Part shown: in pieces, positions 28,082-40,351 of the stretch
Numbering within the stretch: position 1 is the first letter of the stretch
How the letters are laid out: each line of letters begins with the position of its first letter
NCBI GenBank assembly: GCA_032622095.1
Contig: CP136061.1
Span: 220,011,148 to 220,075,147, forward strand
Length of the DNA stretch: 64,000 nucleotides
Direction of reading: 5' to 3'
Source: Siphonodentalium dalli
Taxonomy: Eukaryota; Mollusca; Scaphopoda; Gadilida; Siphonodentaliidae
Position numbers and translations under genes: made by a program
The notes under the pieces: model-generated
The model's database searches: none
Told to the model about the DNA's origin: nothing
Seen by the model: only the letters and a program-made list of their open reading frames with translations

Positions 28082-28750
28082 GATGTGGCTACATATGGTG
28101 TCCGTTTGGGGGTGTCCAAGTTGGAATTTCCATCTGCACCATCACACCAGGCATACTACTAAGTAAATTGCATAATTCCATAACCGGTACCTCACAGGCC
28201 TCGATTTTTTTTCAATTGATTAACAGTGGCCATTTGGTCATCAGGCATGGAGCAGGACCCTGCGGCCCAGTAGGGAAGAATTGTGAAATCTGAACTTCAA
28301 AACTACAAAATCCTAGCATATGGATGTCTAACTCCATGAAAATTCAGACCTAGTTTTGTTTTCTCCATTAGCAGCTTTTTGACTGGGCACGTGGGAGGAT
28401 CAGGACCATTCGGTCCCCGTGAGAGAAACTTGTGAACATGACAATTGCAAAATCCTAGCATTTAGACTGGCCTCAAACTCTCTAATAAATGATGGACATT
28501 TTTATCCTGACACCCCTTGACATGTTGAATATTTTTCAAATGGTGGCTATTTCAGTCCAAAACTTTGACCAAAAGTTGCAAAATATGCGAGTTAGTCTAA
28601 AAACAACAAAATCCGCACCAATTACTGGTTGGAAAAAAGCTTGTTAACAATTATACCTATTGTTGGTATGACATTTCCAACTGTTGAAAAATGTAACCAA
28701 AGTTGGGGATGGGTGAGAAACCCCACCCCACCCTGTCTCCCGTGATAGCC
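28082..28750. mobile_element. diverged CAGGGACGTGGC-family (hAT-like) element
   Basis: Starts GTGGCTACATATGGTGTCCG and has the GTTGGAATTTCCA and CAAAATCCTAGCAT modules of the intact copy at 43663. The right end is degraded (CACCCTGTCTCCCGTGA). No coding sequence. Confidence 0.6.
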
Positions 28751-28949
28751 ATACTGCCATATACCGATTGTTCTACACTCAGCTCTATCTCTCTGAATAA
28801 TTAGCATTTTTGACGAAATATGAACTTAAATAAGTCCTTATGTTTTTCCATGTAATTGATTTTGCTCGGTAATTTTTTCTCATTATAAACAATGGCGAGT
28901 TTGACGCCTATCCTGGAGATAAGTTGTAGAATTAACGTTGACATTTGGA

Positions 28950-29400
28950 AGCGGAATGCACCGGCAATTAATAAAAATCGAAAGTATGCTGTATACAGCT
29001 TTGGTCTGGGAATAACTTAAAGATACATAATCCGAATTAACGGTCCTAAATTACTATTTATTTGGCTCGGCTTCGGGGAAGTAAAAAATATTTTATTCCA
29101 GTCGAGGAGCGCACACATCAAAGTTCAAAGTTATTATATATCGATTTTTGAAATCTATTATTTTTCTCCGCCTGGAATATTTGGTCGCCTAGAATATATT
29201 CGACGAGCCGACCGACATATTCTCAGTACCAAGTTGCGTTGAACAAAATGTTGATATATAACACGTTTTGGAAAATGTTATACTAGCGTTAGTATTATTT
29301 TTGGTTAGTAATCGATTCTGATAAATTAATCGTCTTTTGAAGAAATGTTGTTGTTGTTGGGATCTGATGATACGGGGACCATCGAATCGGATTGTATATA
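28950..29400. repeat. dispersed repeat with (TTG)n, copy 2
   Basis: Matches 23340-23895 in order, including ATAATCCGAATTAACG, TATCGATTTTTGAAAT, AGAAATGTTGTTGTTG and CATCGAATCGGATTG. Confidence 0.75.
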
Positions 29401-30665
29401 GCTTTAAACTAGTCGTGAGAAATTTGACCCACCCCTATGAGTTGCTGAATGCATGCTATTCATCTTTTTAAACACAATGCACATTTCCTCCATGCAGACC
29501 CGCCTACTGGACATCGCCAGATGACCCCTCTCACAGAGAAAAAAAAACATTAAGGTACATGTACTATTTTGTCCAAAAAAATCCAATGCGCACCGATATG
29601 CATATGTAGTACACTGTTATATGCCTCTATATGTACCGAGAGGCCGCACATCGGATGGGCAGTGTGATAATGGCTTCTGAATCAGCTGCATGAACGCATA
29701 CGCCACTTCCTGTGATTCATTCTGCGAATTTACAGCCGCGGACTAACAGACTTACCTCTCGATTTAGGAATTCTCATAAGTTCTGCTGATAAAAACACAA
29801 GGACAGTTATCACCAAACAACCTAACCCCGATAGGACATAAAACAGTCGTCGGGGAATCATCGTACGACGAAAACATCCGAGAATTGTTCAAGAATTACT
29901 GCAACTCCGATGCCATAACACTATACCATCCCGATGTTGAGCGAGGTCAGACGAAAATGTGAATCCAATTAATGTGTGCACCCACATCCATGTTAGAATG
30001 AATAGCGCGCCGGGATGGTATTTACGGCGTCACAGTGGGATGCTAAGATTTATCTAACATTTCTGTCTCCGACAACATGCATTGTTACGTAACTATATCG
30101 CTGTCATTGATAACTTAATCAATTGCACCGTGGTGCTAAGGCTTTAGATAAATTTGCCGAACTAAACATCTGTTGTGGTGATTGAGATCACCTTTTCTGG
30201 CCCAATATTGTTTGACTTCGGCCCATAAAGTTAATTACTGGTATCCTTGTATTGGTTCCAAAGACAAAGCGCCAGCTAGTTATCAAAGGGGTATCAAAAG
30301 ATTGGTTCAGCAGAAGTTTCATGATCCGGAATTTAAACAAAATCAAGGACCATGGAGGGGCACATTTTCCAGAAAAAAAATATCAGCGATATAGCATAAA
30401 TACCGAGAAGAAAAGCTATATCCACCCAATTTGACCCAAACACAATTTCTAATCGCTTTCGATGAACATAATCTTATTTTACTATGTACTAAATTTGTAT
30501 TTGTTTTCATTATATTTCGATAATGGATCGAGCCAACTGCCCACTTCGTATACCACTCCCTCTGTGTCCCTCATTCGTGGAGAGAAAGGGCAGCTACCTC
30601 CTGTTCTGTGTCCTTTGTAATATTGGAATTGCTATCTCTTTTTTCAAATAGTAGGACAAATTCAA
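29400..30665. other. intergenic, no gene recognised
   Basis: Short ORFs without motifs, including two overlapping 60-70 codon frames at 30182-30434 that show nothing recognisable. Confidence 0.4.
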
Positions 30666-30667
30666 AC

Positions 30668-30928
30668 CTATATATGTATGATTGATTGATTGATTGATTG
30701 GGGTTTAATGTCGCTTTCAGCAACCAAGGTCATATCAAGACATTGCCAGTTTTAGTGGTCAAGGAAATCCGCACACTTATATGGCTAATCTAACAGTGAT
30801 TTCAATGGCTGATAAACTGGTCCATGTGCGGAAAACATGTGGATTTGAACCCTTATCTGCTTATCATCAGCGCTGGAGGGCGAAACGGCTTGGAGTTGTA
30901 CCCCTAACCGATTGAGCCACCGAGGCTA
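30668..30928 (-). mobile_element. tRNA-derived SINE with (AATC)n tail
   Basis: On the minus strand the 5' region reads CCTCGGTGGCTCAATCGGTT, a pol III A box (TGGCTCAATCGG). About 55 bases on comes a B box, GGTTCAAATCC (30841-30851). The 3' end is CCCCAATCAATCAATCAATC at 30672-30702. This order is that of a tRNA-derived SINE. Target duplications are unclear. Confidence 0.8.
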
Positions 30929-31610
30929 CATGTAACACGCCATATGGACAATTACCACAATCATTTACTGTAAATAGGAAGACATTCGCATTAAAATTAT
31001 AATATCATAACATTATTTTCAAATCGCACCCCCGCAACCACCCGTTGTCCCAAGTCCCTGAGCCTAGTATCAGTCGTACGTGTGTGTTCTGTTAGGGGTA
31101 GTCGATTGCATACATGCACTGGGATTGGTCACCCACTGTCACCCAGAATTACCCGATTCAAGTATGAAAACATACAATATAAATATCGTCCGCCCCGTTG
31201 CGTAACGACACAGACATGTATACACGCATCTATGTGGTCTTTGTTTAAGAAATGTTTGAACTCATACAATTCAACGTTATTTAATTTTCACCCAGCTGCA
31301 GGATTCTAATTAATATGTCTCTTCTACAAAAACTCTTACCGAACAAATCAAAGTGAATAAATTGTTCTGGCAGGTACACCCAGGCAATAATATATATTAT
31401 TGAAATGAATATTGGCACTTCAAGCGTTATAATATATACAATAGACGTAACACGTATACGCGAATATATAGTAACTATATAGTATACGCTCGAAAACATT
31501 CATGCGCTTGTGTTATTATCCAGCAATGTTATCGTGTGTTCCAACAACTGACTTCGTAATTCCATTTTAGATGGGTTGTCAGAATCGCTGAAGTCTTATA
31601 TGCATATGTG

Positions 31611-31790
31611 CTGGGACGTGACTAGATGGTCTCCGTTGACGGGGGATGTTAGCGTGGGATTTATAACTACACCCCTTTGAACCAGGAGTAACTCCATGCA
31701 AGATCGCATAATTCAATTTGCATCCCTCCCCACGGCGTTGGAATTTCGCACCTGGTACCTCACCTGCCTTGATTTTGTTTATTGACTTGA
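31611..31790. mobile_element. fragment of CAGGGACGTGGC-family element
   Basis: CTGGGACGTGACTAGATGGT then TACACCCCTTTGAACC and CATAATTCAATTTGCA match the left portion of the hAT-like family. The right part is not recognisable. Confidence 0.6.
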
Positions 31791-32529
31791 ATTTTGACTG
31801 GATACCGGGGAGGGATGGGTCTGTATAAAGATAAAATTTATATATGTGATTTAACAGTACAAAATCCTAACACCCAAAAGTCCCGATATCACTTTCAATA
31901 TAGACGGACTCGAGTTTTAACAACTTTTGAATTTTTGTCACGGTTGCACAAATTCCAACAATTGTCTCTTATAACACATACATGTATAAATATAATGATA
32001 CCATTCCTGTGGGATTGACGAAAGTGAATTGGAGATTGGTACAATGTATATATCTATATATTTTGTCGATAAGACATGTAATAAGGGCGTTTCCACACAG
32101 GCCATCAGAACCTCCTATTATCCCATTTATCTTCATCTTTTAATCATACAAGTGTTCTGTGTATACCTTTGTATCATATGTATTGCATACAGGAAGCCTA
32201 ACTCTTTTTGTTAATTGTCAATTGTTTGTTGGAAAGGGGCGTCAATAAGTTAGCAATAACTTGTGCCCAATCCAATTAGCTATTTTTTGCTAAAAAAATA
32301 TGTTTAAACTAACCTCATATTAATGGGTTCATTGACAGGATCTAATTATTTTCTGTTATAGAAAACATAGCAAGGCGGTTTTATGTAAATTTATGTTATC
32401 AAAACTGATCCTGGATCTTTAAACGACATCCATTCGATCTATTAAAAACATCGACTTCATTCTAATGAGAACGTCAATTACACGGCTCCTATTGAGTAAC
32501 TACTACACGGGCCCATCAGAATCTGGCAT

Positions 32530-34277
32530 ACGAACGATGGTGATTGTGTAATACGAATGATGGTGATTGTGTTATACGAATGATGGTGATTGTGTAATAA
32601 GAATGATGGTGATTGTGTAATATGAATGATGGTTATTGTGTTATACGAATGATGGTGATTGTGTAATACGAATGATGGTGATTGTGTAATACGAATGATG
32701 GTGATTGTGTAATACGAATGATGGTGATTGTGTAATACGAATGATGGTGATTGTGTAATACGAATGATGGTGATTGTGTAATACGAATGATGGTGATTGT
32801 GTAATACGAATGATGGTGATTGTGTGATACGAATGATGTTGATTGTGTGATACGAATGATGGTGATTGTGTGATACGAATGATGGTGATTGTGTAATACG
32901 AATGATGGTGATTGTGTAATACGAATGATGTTGATTGTGTGATACGAATGATGGTGATTGTGTGATACGAATGATGGTGATTGTGTAATACGAATGATGG
33001 TGATTGTGTAATACGAATGATGGTGATTGTGTAATACGAATGATGGTGATTGTGTAATACGAATGATGGTGATTGTGTAATATTAATGATGGTGATTGTG
33101 TGATACGAATGATGGTGATTGTGTAATACGAATGATGGTGATTGTGTAATACGAATGATGGTGATTGTGTAATACGAATGATGGTGATTGTGTAATACGA
33201 ATGATGGTGATTGTGTAATACGAATGATGGTGATTGTGTAATACGAATGATGGTGATTGTGTAATACGAATGATGGTGATTGTGTAATACGAATGGTGGT
33301 GATTGTGTAATAAGAATGATGGTGATTGTGTAATAAGAATGATGGTGATTGTGTAATACGAATGATGGTGATTGTGTGATACGAATGATGGTGATTGTGT
33401 AATACGAATGATGGTGATTGTGTAATACGAATGATGGTGATTGTGTAATACGAATGATGGTGATTGTGTAATACGAATGATGGTGATTGTGTAATACGAA
33501 TGATGGTGATTGTGTAATACGAACGATGGTGATTGTGTAATAAGAATGATGGTGATTGTGTAATACGAATGATGGTGATTGTGTAATACGAATGATGGTG
33601 ATTGTGTAATACGAATGATGGTGATTGTATAATACGAATGATGGTGATTGTGTAATATTAATGATGGTGATTGTGTGATACGAATGATGGTGATTGTGTA
33701 ATACGAATGATGGTGATTGTGTGATACGAATGATGGTGATTGTGTAATACGAATGATGGTGATTGTGTAATATTAATGATGGTGATTGTGTAACACGAAT
33801 GATGGTGATTGTGTATTATGAATGATGGTGATTGTATAATACGAATGATGGTGATTGTGTAATATTAATGATGGTGATTGTGTGATACGAATGATGGTGA
33901 TTGTGTAATAAGAATGATGGTGATTGTGTAATAAGAATGGTGGTGATTGTGTAATACGAATGATAGTGATTGTGTTATACGAATGATGGTGATTGTGTAA
34001 TACGAATGATGGTGATTGTGTAATAAGAATGATGGTGATTGTGTAATAAGAATGGTGGTGATTGTGTAATACGAATGATGGTGATTGTGTAATACGAATG
34101 ATGGTGATTGTGTAATACGAATTTTATTAATTAATGATGGTGATTGTGTAATACGAATTTTATTAATTAATGATGGTGATTGTGTAATACGAATTGTATT
34201 AATTAATGATGGTGATTGTGTAATACGAATTTTATTAATTAATGATGGTGATTGTGTAATACGAATGATGGTGATTG
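32530..34277. repeat. minisatellite, 23-bp unit, about 70 copies plus four longer units
   Basis: The unit is GAATGATGGTGATTGTGTAATAC. Variants (GATAC, AAGAA, ATTAA endings) recur in blocks, showing segmental duplication inside the array. At the right end (34104-34260) the unit grows to 36 bp by gaining TTTATTAATTAAT. The 36-bp length keeps a frame open there, but it is only repeat translation. There is no spacer diversity, so this is not a CRISPR. Confidence 0.97.
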
Positions 34278-34523
34278 CAAGAGATTTTTTCTTTTTCTTT
34301 TGCCTGGCAAGCTGAAAATTTGATTAGGAAATTTTGACTAATTTGTGTCAAATCGGACCATACATCTTTAACAATAATATTTGGTTGGTTTCGTTTTTTA
34401 TTTTCATGCATCACTGAAGGGCAAAGGAATACAACCACCTTCTTTTCCATATGTAAATGCACGCACGCGTATCGCGCGCCTTCAGTCGATGTTAAGAGGA
34501 GTCTGGAGTCTGGGAATTCCCCT

Positions 34524-34891
34524 GCCCCATGGGGGCGTAGCGAGGTGAGGGAGGGGGTTAAATATAGGTTGAATAGCTTGATTTTCCAACCAGTATTTAA
34601 GGCAAAATTTGTGTTTAGACAATCCGCAAGTCGAATATTTTCGAAATTTCTGTCAACCGTTTGGACTTAAATGGCCATCAGTTGAAATATTCCAACCACA
34701 GGGGAGTTCTGTAGGAAATTTCCAACGGCTGGAAAGATTGAGGTAAATGTACCAGTTGGAAAGTTTTAACCAAAAGTGAGATGGGTGCAAATGGAAATTC
34801 CCGAACTTGGAAATATCGGCCTGCATGGTTTATGGAGCCGGGCGGAGATACTTGGAAATATCAAGCTTGTTCCCCCAACGGCCACGTCCCT
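34524..34891. mobile_element. diverged CAGGGACGTGGC-family element, right end clear
   Basis: GTTGGAAATTTCCAAC-type modules, then AACGGCCACGTCCCTG at 34876-34891. The left end (GGGGCGTAGCGAGG) is altered. Confidence 0.55.
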
Positions 34892-35454
34892 GTCCCGTTT
34901 CATGTCCCGCGACAGCGTGCTTACGTCCACGACACTTTCAAACAAAGTGCACGTTAGCATTTAAACTAGCCCAAGATAACTACATGTTGTCAAACGTTTC
35001 GTCACTATTCCAACGAGCTTTTGTTTAAACAACCCTGATTGGTTAGCATGTGATCGGAAGATTTTCTAAATTACCCTCTGCAAACATAAACACAGCGGGT
35101 AAACAATCTGTTATTTGAATTATCTTAAGGCGGCCTCTTGTATGAATCAAATCAGACACCTATAAAGGCTGGCTCCACGCGAGAATTAAAGCGACCCGTT
35201 ATCTTCAAAGCCTCGCGATAACGCGACGGGGAATCTTTGTGTAAACAATATTTATTCTACCCAAATATATATATACTAGCTGAAACAGGCTAACATTGGG
35301 AGCCCTTATTCGGCGGCGTATGGGCCTGCAGTGGCCCCTGTACAAAGTGGTCGCATTTGTGCATAGGGGCCTGTGGCCACTTTGTGGCCTTCGCACACAG
35401 TTGATCTGTTCAACATTTTAAAAAACACAAAAATAAATAAAAATAAAAAATTAA

Positions 35455-35660
35455 ATTTAGAATTTTTTTGTTTAGATTAAAATCCTTGCTCAATTCATAA
35501 AAAAAATCTAAATTTTTGAAAAACCAACGCCGTATAACATCCGCCCGCATATCCCGAGTCGCAACACCAAATTTGGTTTAAATCGGTCCAGGGGTCTGGG
35601 AGAAAAATCCCGAACAGGCGGAAGGACGGACAGACATATCCTACACATATCCCCACTTTA
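35455..35660. repeat. dispersed repeat with ACCAAATTTGGT core and GGAC tail
   Basis: AACACCAAATTTGGTTTAAA, TCGGTCCAGGGGTCTGG and GGCGGAAGGACGGACAGAC; related to 17447-17683. Confidence 0.7.
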
Positions 35661-35736
35661 TAGCGAAATTTACAAAATGAGTCCAGTAAATTAAACATTG
35701 GCGAGGTCGAAACCTAATTTACTCGACGTATTATCA

Positions 35737-35897
35737 TGTAAATTTTACCCAATGTCGGGCATTGTTTTTACTCAACGCATGGTACCCCAATATTAATTGT
35801 GGGGTACACAAAATTTTTAAAGCTGGGTAAATAGTGGGTAAATTGTTACCCTGCTTTGGTTAAAACATTGCCCAACATTGGGTAAAATTTACCCAAC
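35737..35897. repeat. foldback element, TTTACCCAA arms
   Basis: GTAAATTTTACCCAATGTCG near 35740 pairs with AACATTGGGTAAAATTTAC near 35875. The interior contains several further GGGTAAA copies. Confidence 0.65.
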
Positions 35898-36162
35898 GTT
35901 CGCTTGGTGCTACATTCACCATTGCCGTTTTGCACAATAGTCTCTGTATAGTGCAGAAACACAGGTATTTTTGACCAATGTGCTGTACAATAGTTGGAAA
36001 ATAAAGCTTTGCACATAAAGCTAATGTTATGGTCTTGTGATCGCATGTGAACTACATCTCCCAATCGCAAAAACACAAATGTAAAGCTTATTCTAGGATC
36101 TCAGGACTATATAGTGAAAATTTCAGTTAATTTATTGATTAAGTACTCACACGTACAAGTTC

Positions 36163-36885
36163 TAGGGACGCGGCTAGAGGTTTCCCATGGGAGTGCTCCA
36201 TCAAATTTCCGGCCAACTGCACCCCCTCCCCATTGAACCAAACATCAAACTCACAGGTTCGCAGAATTCCATTTACACCCCCTTGAAAATATCCAACCTG
36301 ACACACCCTAAGATTTGAGAATTACCAACTTTTACTGATTGAAAAATCAAACAATGAGAACAATTCCAACCTATATATGGTGTCAAATTAATGTACAACT
36401 ATTGTTGTGTCAGGCATGAAATTTCCAACTGCTGGTAATGTACCAAAGTTTAGTTTAAACATATTTATTTGTCAAATTTAGATAACACATGCTATATAAC
36501 ACATACATTTGTTTATACAGACAATGGGATGGGAGGACAAGTGCTGACTCACTACCCCCTCTCCCATATGTTATTACACTGAAAAATAAATAATTAGTAA
36601 TGGCAAAGCAACATGACTACCAAAAAAACAAGTTGAACATATATACAGATAACCGGTCACCCCTCCCCCAGTTAGTGATAAGTTTGTATATGTATTTGTT
36701 TAAAATCGGGTTTATTTGTTGCGTTTGCTGGCTTGTACGTATCATTATTTGGAACAGTTAGTCAAAAGAATCCTGATTTGCCTCACGTATGAATGAATGT
36801 ACAGCTAAGAAAATTGTACCAAAATTCGGGGGGTGGGTCGAGACACCCCAACCAACACATGTCGGCGGCTGTCGCCACGTCCCTG
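36163..36885. mobile_element. diverged CAGGGACGTGGC-family element
   Basis: Left end TAGGGACGCGGCTAGAGG, right end GTCGCCACGTCCCTG. The flanking TACAA is only weakly duplicated. The interior between about 36440 and 36800 is unrelated, possibly a further insertion. Confidence 0.55.
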
Positions 36886-37404
36886 TACAAATGACAAGTT
36901 TCGTGTTTTCTCCACAACGTCTTCGGAATTTGATTCAGGAGATCTAGAGATGTTATAAATGCTTGCCCTCATCAATAAACAAACTTTAACTTGAAAAAAA
37001 GATGCGATTAAGTCGGATTGGCAGCTATTTAGGTGCCATGTATGTACACATAGAAGAAAAGCATGACTTTCACAACAAACATGAACGTTATAAATATAAG
37101 ATACAAATGATACTTGTGTCAAATACACGAGCAATGCTTGACGCTGGGAGAACATTAAACATAGTATCGGAGACCACGTGTATTTCAAAATCTGACCTAC
37201 AATCCGTGTAATCTCGATTTAGCCCGCCGCCCCGTAATCGGTTTAGGATTCTGAATCCAGATTCTCCCACCAAATAACGACTCTGTTAACGACGATAGAT
37301 GTTCCCGCGCAGATGATTAAAGCTATCATTGATTGTTGTGGCCATGCAAAATGCATTTAATACATGTAATTTACACACACGTCGGGGGGGGGGGTCGCAC
37401 AAAA

Positions 37405-37795
37405 GTTTTATCATACAGGGCCGGGGTGGGTGGGTCCGAAGAGGCCCGAAAAAAATTTCGTGCAAATTTTTTTCTATTCACATTTTTGCCCTTGTTTTAA
37501 GTTTTTTTTCAAATATATTCATTAATAATTGTGTTCTAAGGCAGGTTATGACCTTTACAGACACTTAGGAACAGGGTATGTATAAGATATAAGTAATATA
37601 GGGGAGATCTTCCAAAAACATACCTATACCGGGCTGGGTGGGTGCATCTCAGAGGCCTGAAAAAAATTGTTTGTGCAAATTTTTTTCAACCCACATTATG
37701 GACATTGTTTTAAGTTGTTTTCACTAATAAATGTGTTCTAACATAGATTATGACCTTAACCAACACTTAAGAACATATCTAGGTATAAGATAAAG
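37405..37795. repeat. tandem duplication, about 210-bp period
   Basis: GGGTGGGTGGGTCCGAAGAG...TTTTAAGTT...TGTGTTCTAAGGCAGG and a second copy from 37634 with CTGGGTGGGTGCATCTCAG...TGTGTTCTAACATAG. A diverged G-rich element duplicated head to tail. Confidence 0.75.
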
Positions 37796-38373
37796 CACTC
37801 TCTGGTGCCAAATAAAAGTGATGACTGAATAGGAGTGCGGATTTGCATTTCACCTCAAATTAATATTGAATAGTGCCTGATAGTGCTGGCATTTTCACTC
37901 TGGCATGTCTAATGACCAAATAATACTAGTGCTGCAGAGTGCTGTCTAACAAAATACCTCAAATTAAAAAATAAACATGCCAGCCTGTTTATTTGGCTCC
38001 AAAGAGTATACTTATATACTATATCTCATTGCAGGTATGGCTATAAGGTGTTCTGATATGATGGTTGGTGGCACCTTTTTGGGAACAACAGTGAAGAAGT
38101 CATTAATTAGTAACTGGACTATTTATGTAAAAATTAAACACAATGTTGGCTTATTGGCACTATAAATATTACCTCACAATATCTGTGCATACTGTAGAAT
38201 AAAACACTTTTTATTTCAAAATGTATTTTTCAATGTCGAAAACAACATAACCGTTGATAGTTTTTCAATTGTTTGAACACTTGGAATCTGCCAGAAACGG
38301 ACCAAATTAAAACTTACCTTTGATTCTGTTTGATTTGGTCTTGAATAGATTTAAAATGATTTTTTTTTTTATT

Positions 38374-39065
38374 TTAGGGGGTGGGTCCAAAAAAATCAGG
38401 CGGAAAAAAATATTTTGCACAAAAAGGGTGGGTGGGCCAGGGGGGGGGGGGGGGGGGGTCGGAATTTTTTCTCAGGCACGTATGGCATTTTTTTCCCTTT
38501 CGATCATATTTTGTACCCACCCACCCCCACCGCCAATTTTTTTTCCGTTTTCGGCAGTTTTTTTCCGACCATTTTTTGACACCCACTCCCCCTTTTAACA
38601 CTAAAACAGAGATTTGCGGGGGGAAATTCACTGTGAACAGCTGTATATGAATTTATGTGCATACTATTTATCATGGATGTTAACATGGACATGTAAATAG
38701 GAATGAGTCATTTTGAGGTCATTCGGTCAAAAAAACATGGCTGCCAGCGGCCATCTTGGATTTCAAAATTTTCAACAAAATACAACACGATAACTGCCTG
38801 CAGTCAGTTTACCAGTTAGAATTACATTATTTCTCTCATTCAAAGTGGTTTTGAAGCCCAACTCATTGCCAAAACACTAATAAAACAAGCAGGAATTTTT
38901 TTTTTTAGTTGCGGAAAAAATTGCTTGTTGGTGGCTTTGACCACCCACCCACCCCGGCATATGTGTCGGAATTTTTTGTTCACCCCCCCCCCCCCTGGGT
39001 GGGCTGTAAATTTTGTTTTGGGCCCTGTATGTGTAAATTTTCTCACGACCCCCCCCCCCCCGCAC
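38374..39065. mobile_element. G-rich MITE (outer) split by another member of its class
   Basis: GGGGGTGGGTCC...GGTGGGC on the left continues after the inner element as GGTGGGCTGTAAATTTTG...CCCCCCCGCACACG. The inner insertion is at 38438-38997. Confidence 0.65.
38438..38997 (-). mobile_element. poly(G)-ended MITE, copy 1, 7-bp TSD
   Basis: Termini CAGGGG... and ...CCCCTG. GGTGGGC is duplicated at 38431-38437 and 38998-39004. The interior matches the copy at 40581-41131 in reverse orientation, including GGCCATCTTGGATTTC, ACTGCCTGCAGTCAGTTTAC and CATCCATGATAAATAGT (read on the minus strand). Frames here are not genes. Confidence 0.88.
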
Positions 39066-39779
39066 ACGTGTGTATCCACCTTAATTTTCACGTTTTGTTT
39101 CTGTTCTTGTAATTTATCTGCTGCCGTGGCGTGTCGTCTCATTCCGGAGAATAAAATAAATACATATAACAGGAGAAATTAATGGGGGGGGGGGGTGGGT
39201 CGGAGAAGATGTAAAATTTTCAGATACGGATGCTACTTGTATATGCGTATGGAATGTTCTTTTTTTTGGGAGCTCCCCCCTTGACCCAACTTATTTGTTT
39301 CATACTATCAGCACAATCCATTGTCCAAAGAAGGGATAGTAGTATCAACAAACCTATAATTACTTTCGCTCTCTTTAATTCAAGCTTTCGGCCCGATCTG
39401 GACCTTCATCAGGAAAAATAAAATTTCGGAACACAACTATATCTTATCAAATTAGTATATATTCACATATTATGTCAATGGACAATGTTTAATATTTATT
39501 GTGTTTTGTCCTTTTCGTTCAGGTTTGAAACATCAAACTATTGTTTGACAAACTTTGACAAAACAGGGAACACCAACTCCCCCATACATACCAGGACATT
39601 TTGCCCCCCCCCCCTCCGTAGACAAATCATGCAGGAAATAACTACCAGCGCAGTAACTCAAAACTCGAAACGAAACACACTTTCAAACGTAACGTGTATT
39701 TTTACAGCAAAACACAGATACTAATTTAGTTCCGAGAAAAGAACCAAATCTAGAGTTAATGGTCAGAAACCAAAATGTT

Positions 39780-40020
39780 ATAAAATCATGGAATTTCTAA
39801 TTCGAAAAAGGGTCGTAACTTGAAGCAAAAGTTATTGGACAGAACCCATATTATAACTTGGCATCTATCGTTGGTTCATAAACAAACAAACACATACCAA
39901 CTTTTGTTGCGATCGAATAATCCAGAGTGTAGAACTATCGGTTGTAAATAAAAAATGTTAACGGAAGGCCAGACGGGAAAGACGGACGGACGGCTATACA
40001 AGCAAACAGACTTGAAGAAC
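39780..40020. repeat. dispersed repeat unit with GACGGACGG tail
   Basis: AAAAAGGGTCGTAACTTG, AACCCATATTATAACTTGG, ACATACCAACTTTTGTTGC, then GACGGACGGACGG near 39980. It lies just past the protease 3' end. Confidence 0.65.
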
Positions 40021-40109
40021 AAGATAACGGTCGTAAACAAATCACATCTTCCTCTTTGGTGGGTTCTGATTTATATTGAAGACAAACCATGACAAATTTT
40101 CAGCGATTT

Positions 40110-40115
40110 TTTATT
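40110..40115 (-). promoter_or_regulatory. polyadenylation signal of the protease gene
   Basis: AATAAA on the minus strand, 63 bases after the stop codon, followed by a GT-rich stretch (TTTGTCATGGTTTGTC) near 40075-40095. Spacing and context fit a genuine short 3' UTR. Confidence 0.65.
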
Positions 40116-40177
40116 TCATGATCAATCCGGTTGACTTCACCGACAATACCTCACGTGGCCGTAATGCTGTACAGCTG

Positions 40178-40351
40178 TCAATTGAGTACGCCACTAATTT
40201 GCTCAATCCAGTGGGCATAATGGCCGATTCGGCTGTACACTGACGGGTAGTGAGTTGGGTCACAGCCCTCAAAACCCCAGGAGGTTAAGCCCGATAGCAC
40301 GAAAACACCCAGCTTCTCATTCCAGCATACGAGTGGGCCGCCACTGTCACC
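40178..40351 (-). CDS. protease terminal exon with catalytic Ser and stop
   Basis: 174 bp including TGA. The acceptor is TCTTTGCAG. It encodes [19 protein letters not shown], then [11 protein letters not shown] and [18 protein letters not shown], the canonical C-terminal S1A block: oxyanion-hole Gly and catalytic Ser, SWG at 214-216, and the C-terminal helix HWIE. Position 226 is Ser where most trypsins and chymotrypsins have Gly. Confidence 0.94.
   Translation of the reverse strand, partial: GDSGGPLVCWNEKLGVFVLSGLTSWGFEGCDPTHYPSVYSRIGHYAHWIEQISGVLN

Noticed and set aside
30668-30928. A functional tRNA gene on the minus strand
   Set aside because: A and B boxes are present, but the body is followed by unrelated sequence and an (AATC)n tail and lacks a cloverleaf-closing acceptor stem; it is a SINE.
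32530-34277. Regular repeat array that could suggest a CRISPR
   Set aside because: Units are directly contiguous with no unique spacers, no cas genes are present and the host is eukaryotic; it is a minisatellite.
34085-34315. Repetitive NDGDCVIRILL open frame
   Set aside because: The frame stays open only because the local repeat unit is 36 bp; there is no start context or domain.
38374-38650. Proline/glycine-rich frames on both strands over G-rich elements
   Set aside because: They arise from poly(G)/poly(C) and GGGTGGG modules of MITEs, as do similar frames at 6915, 38840, 40890, 49595 and 52550.
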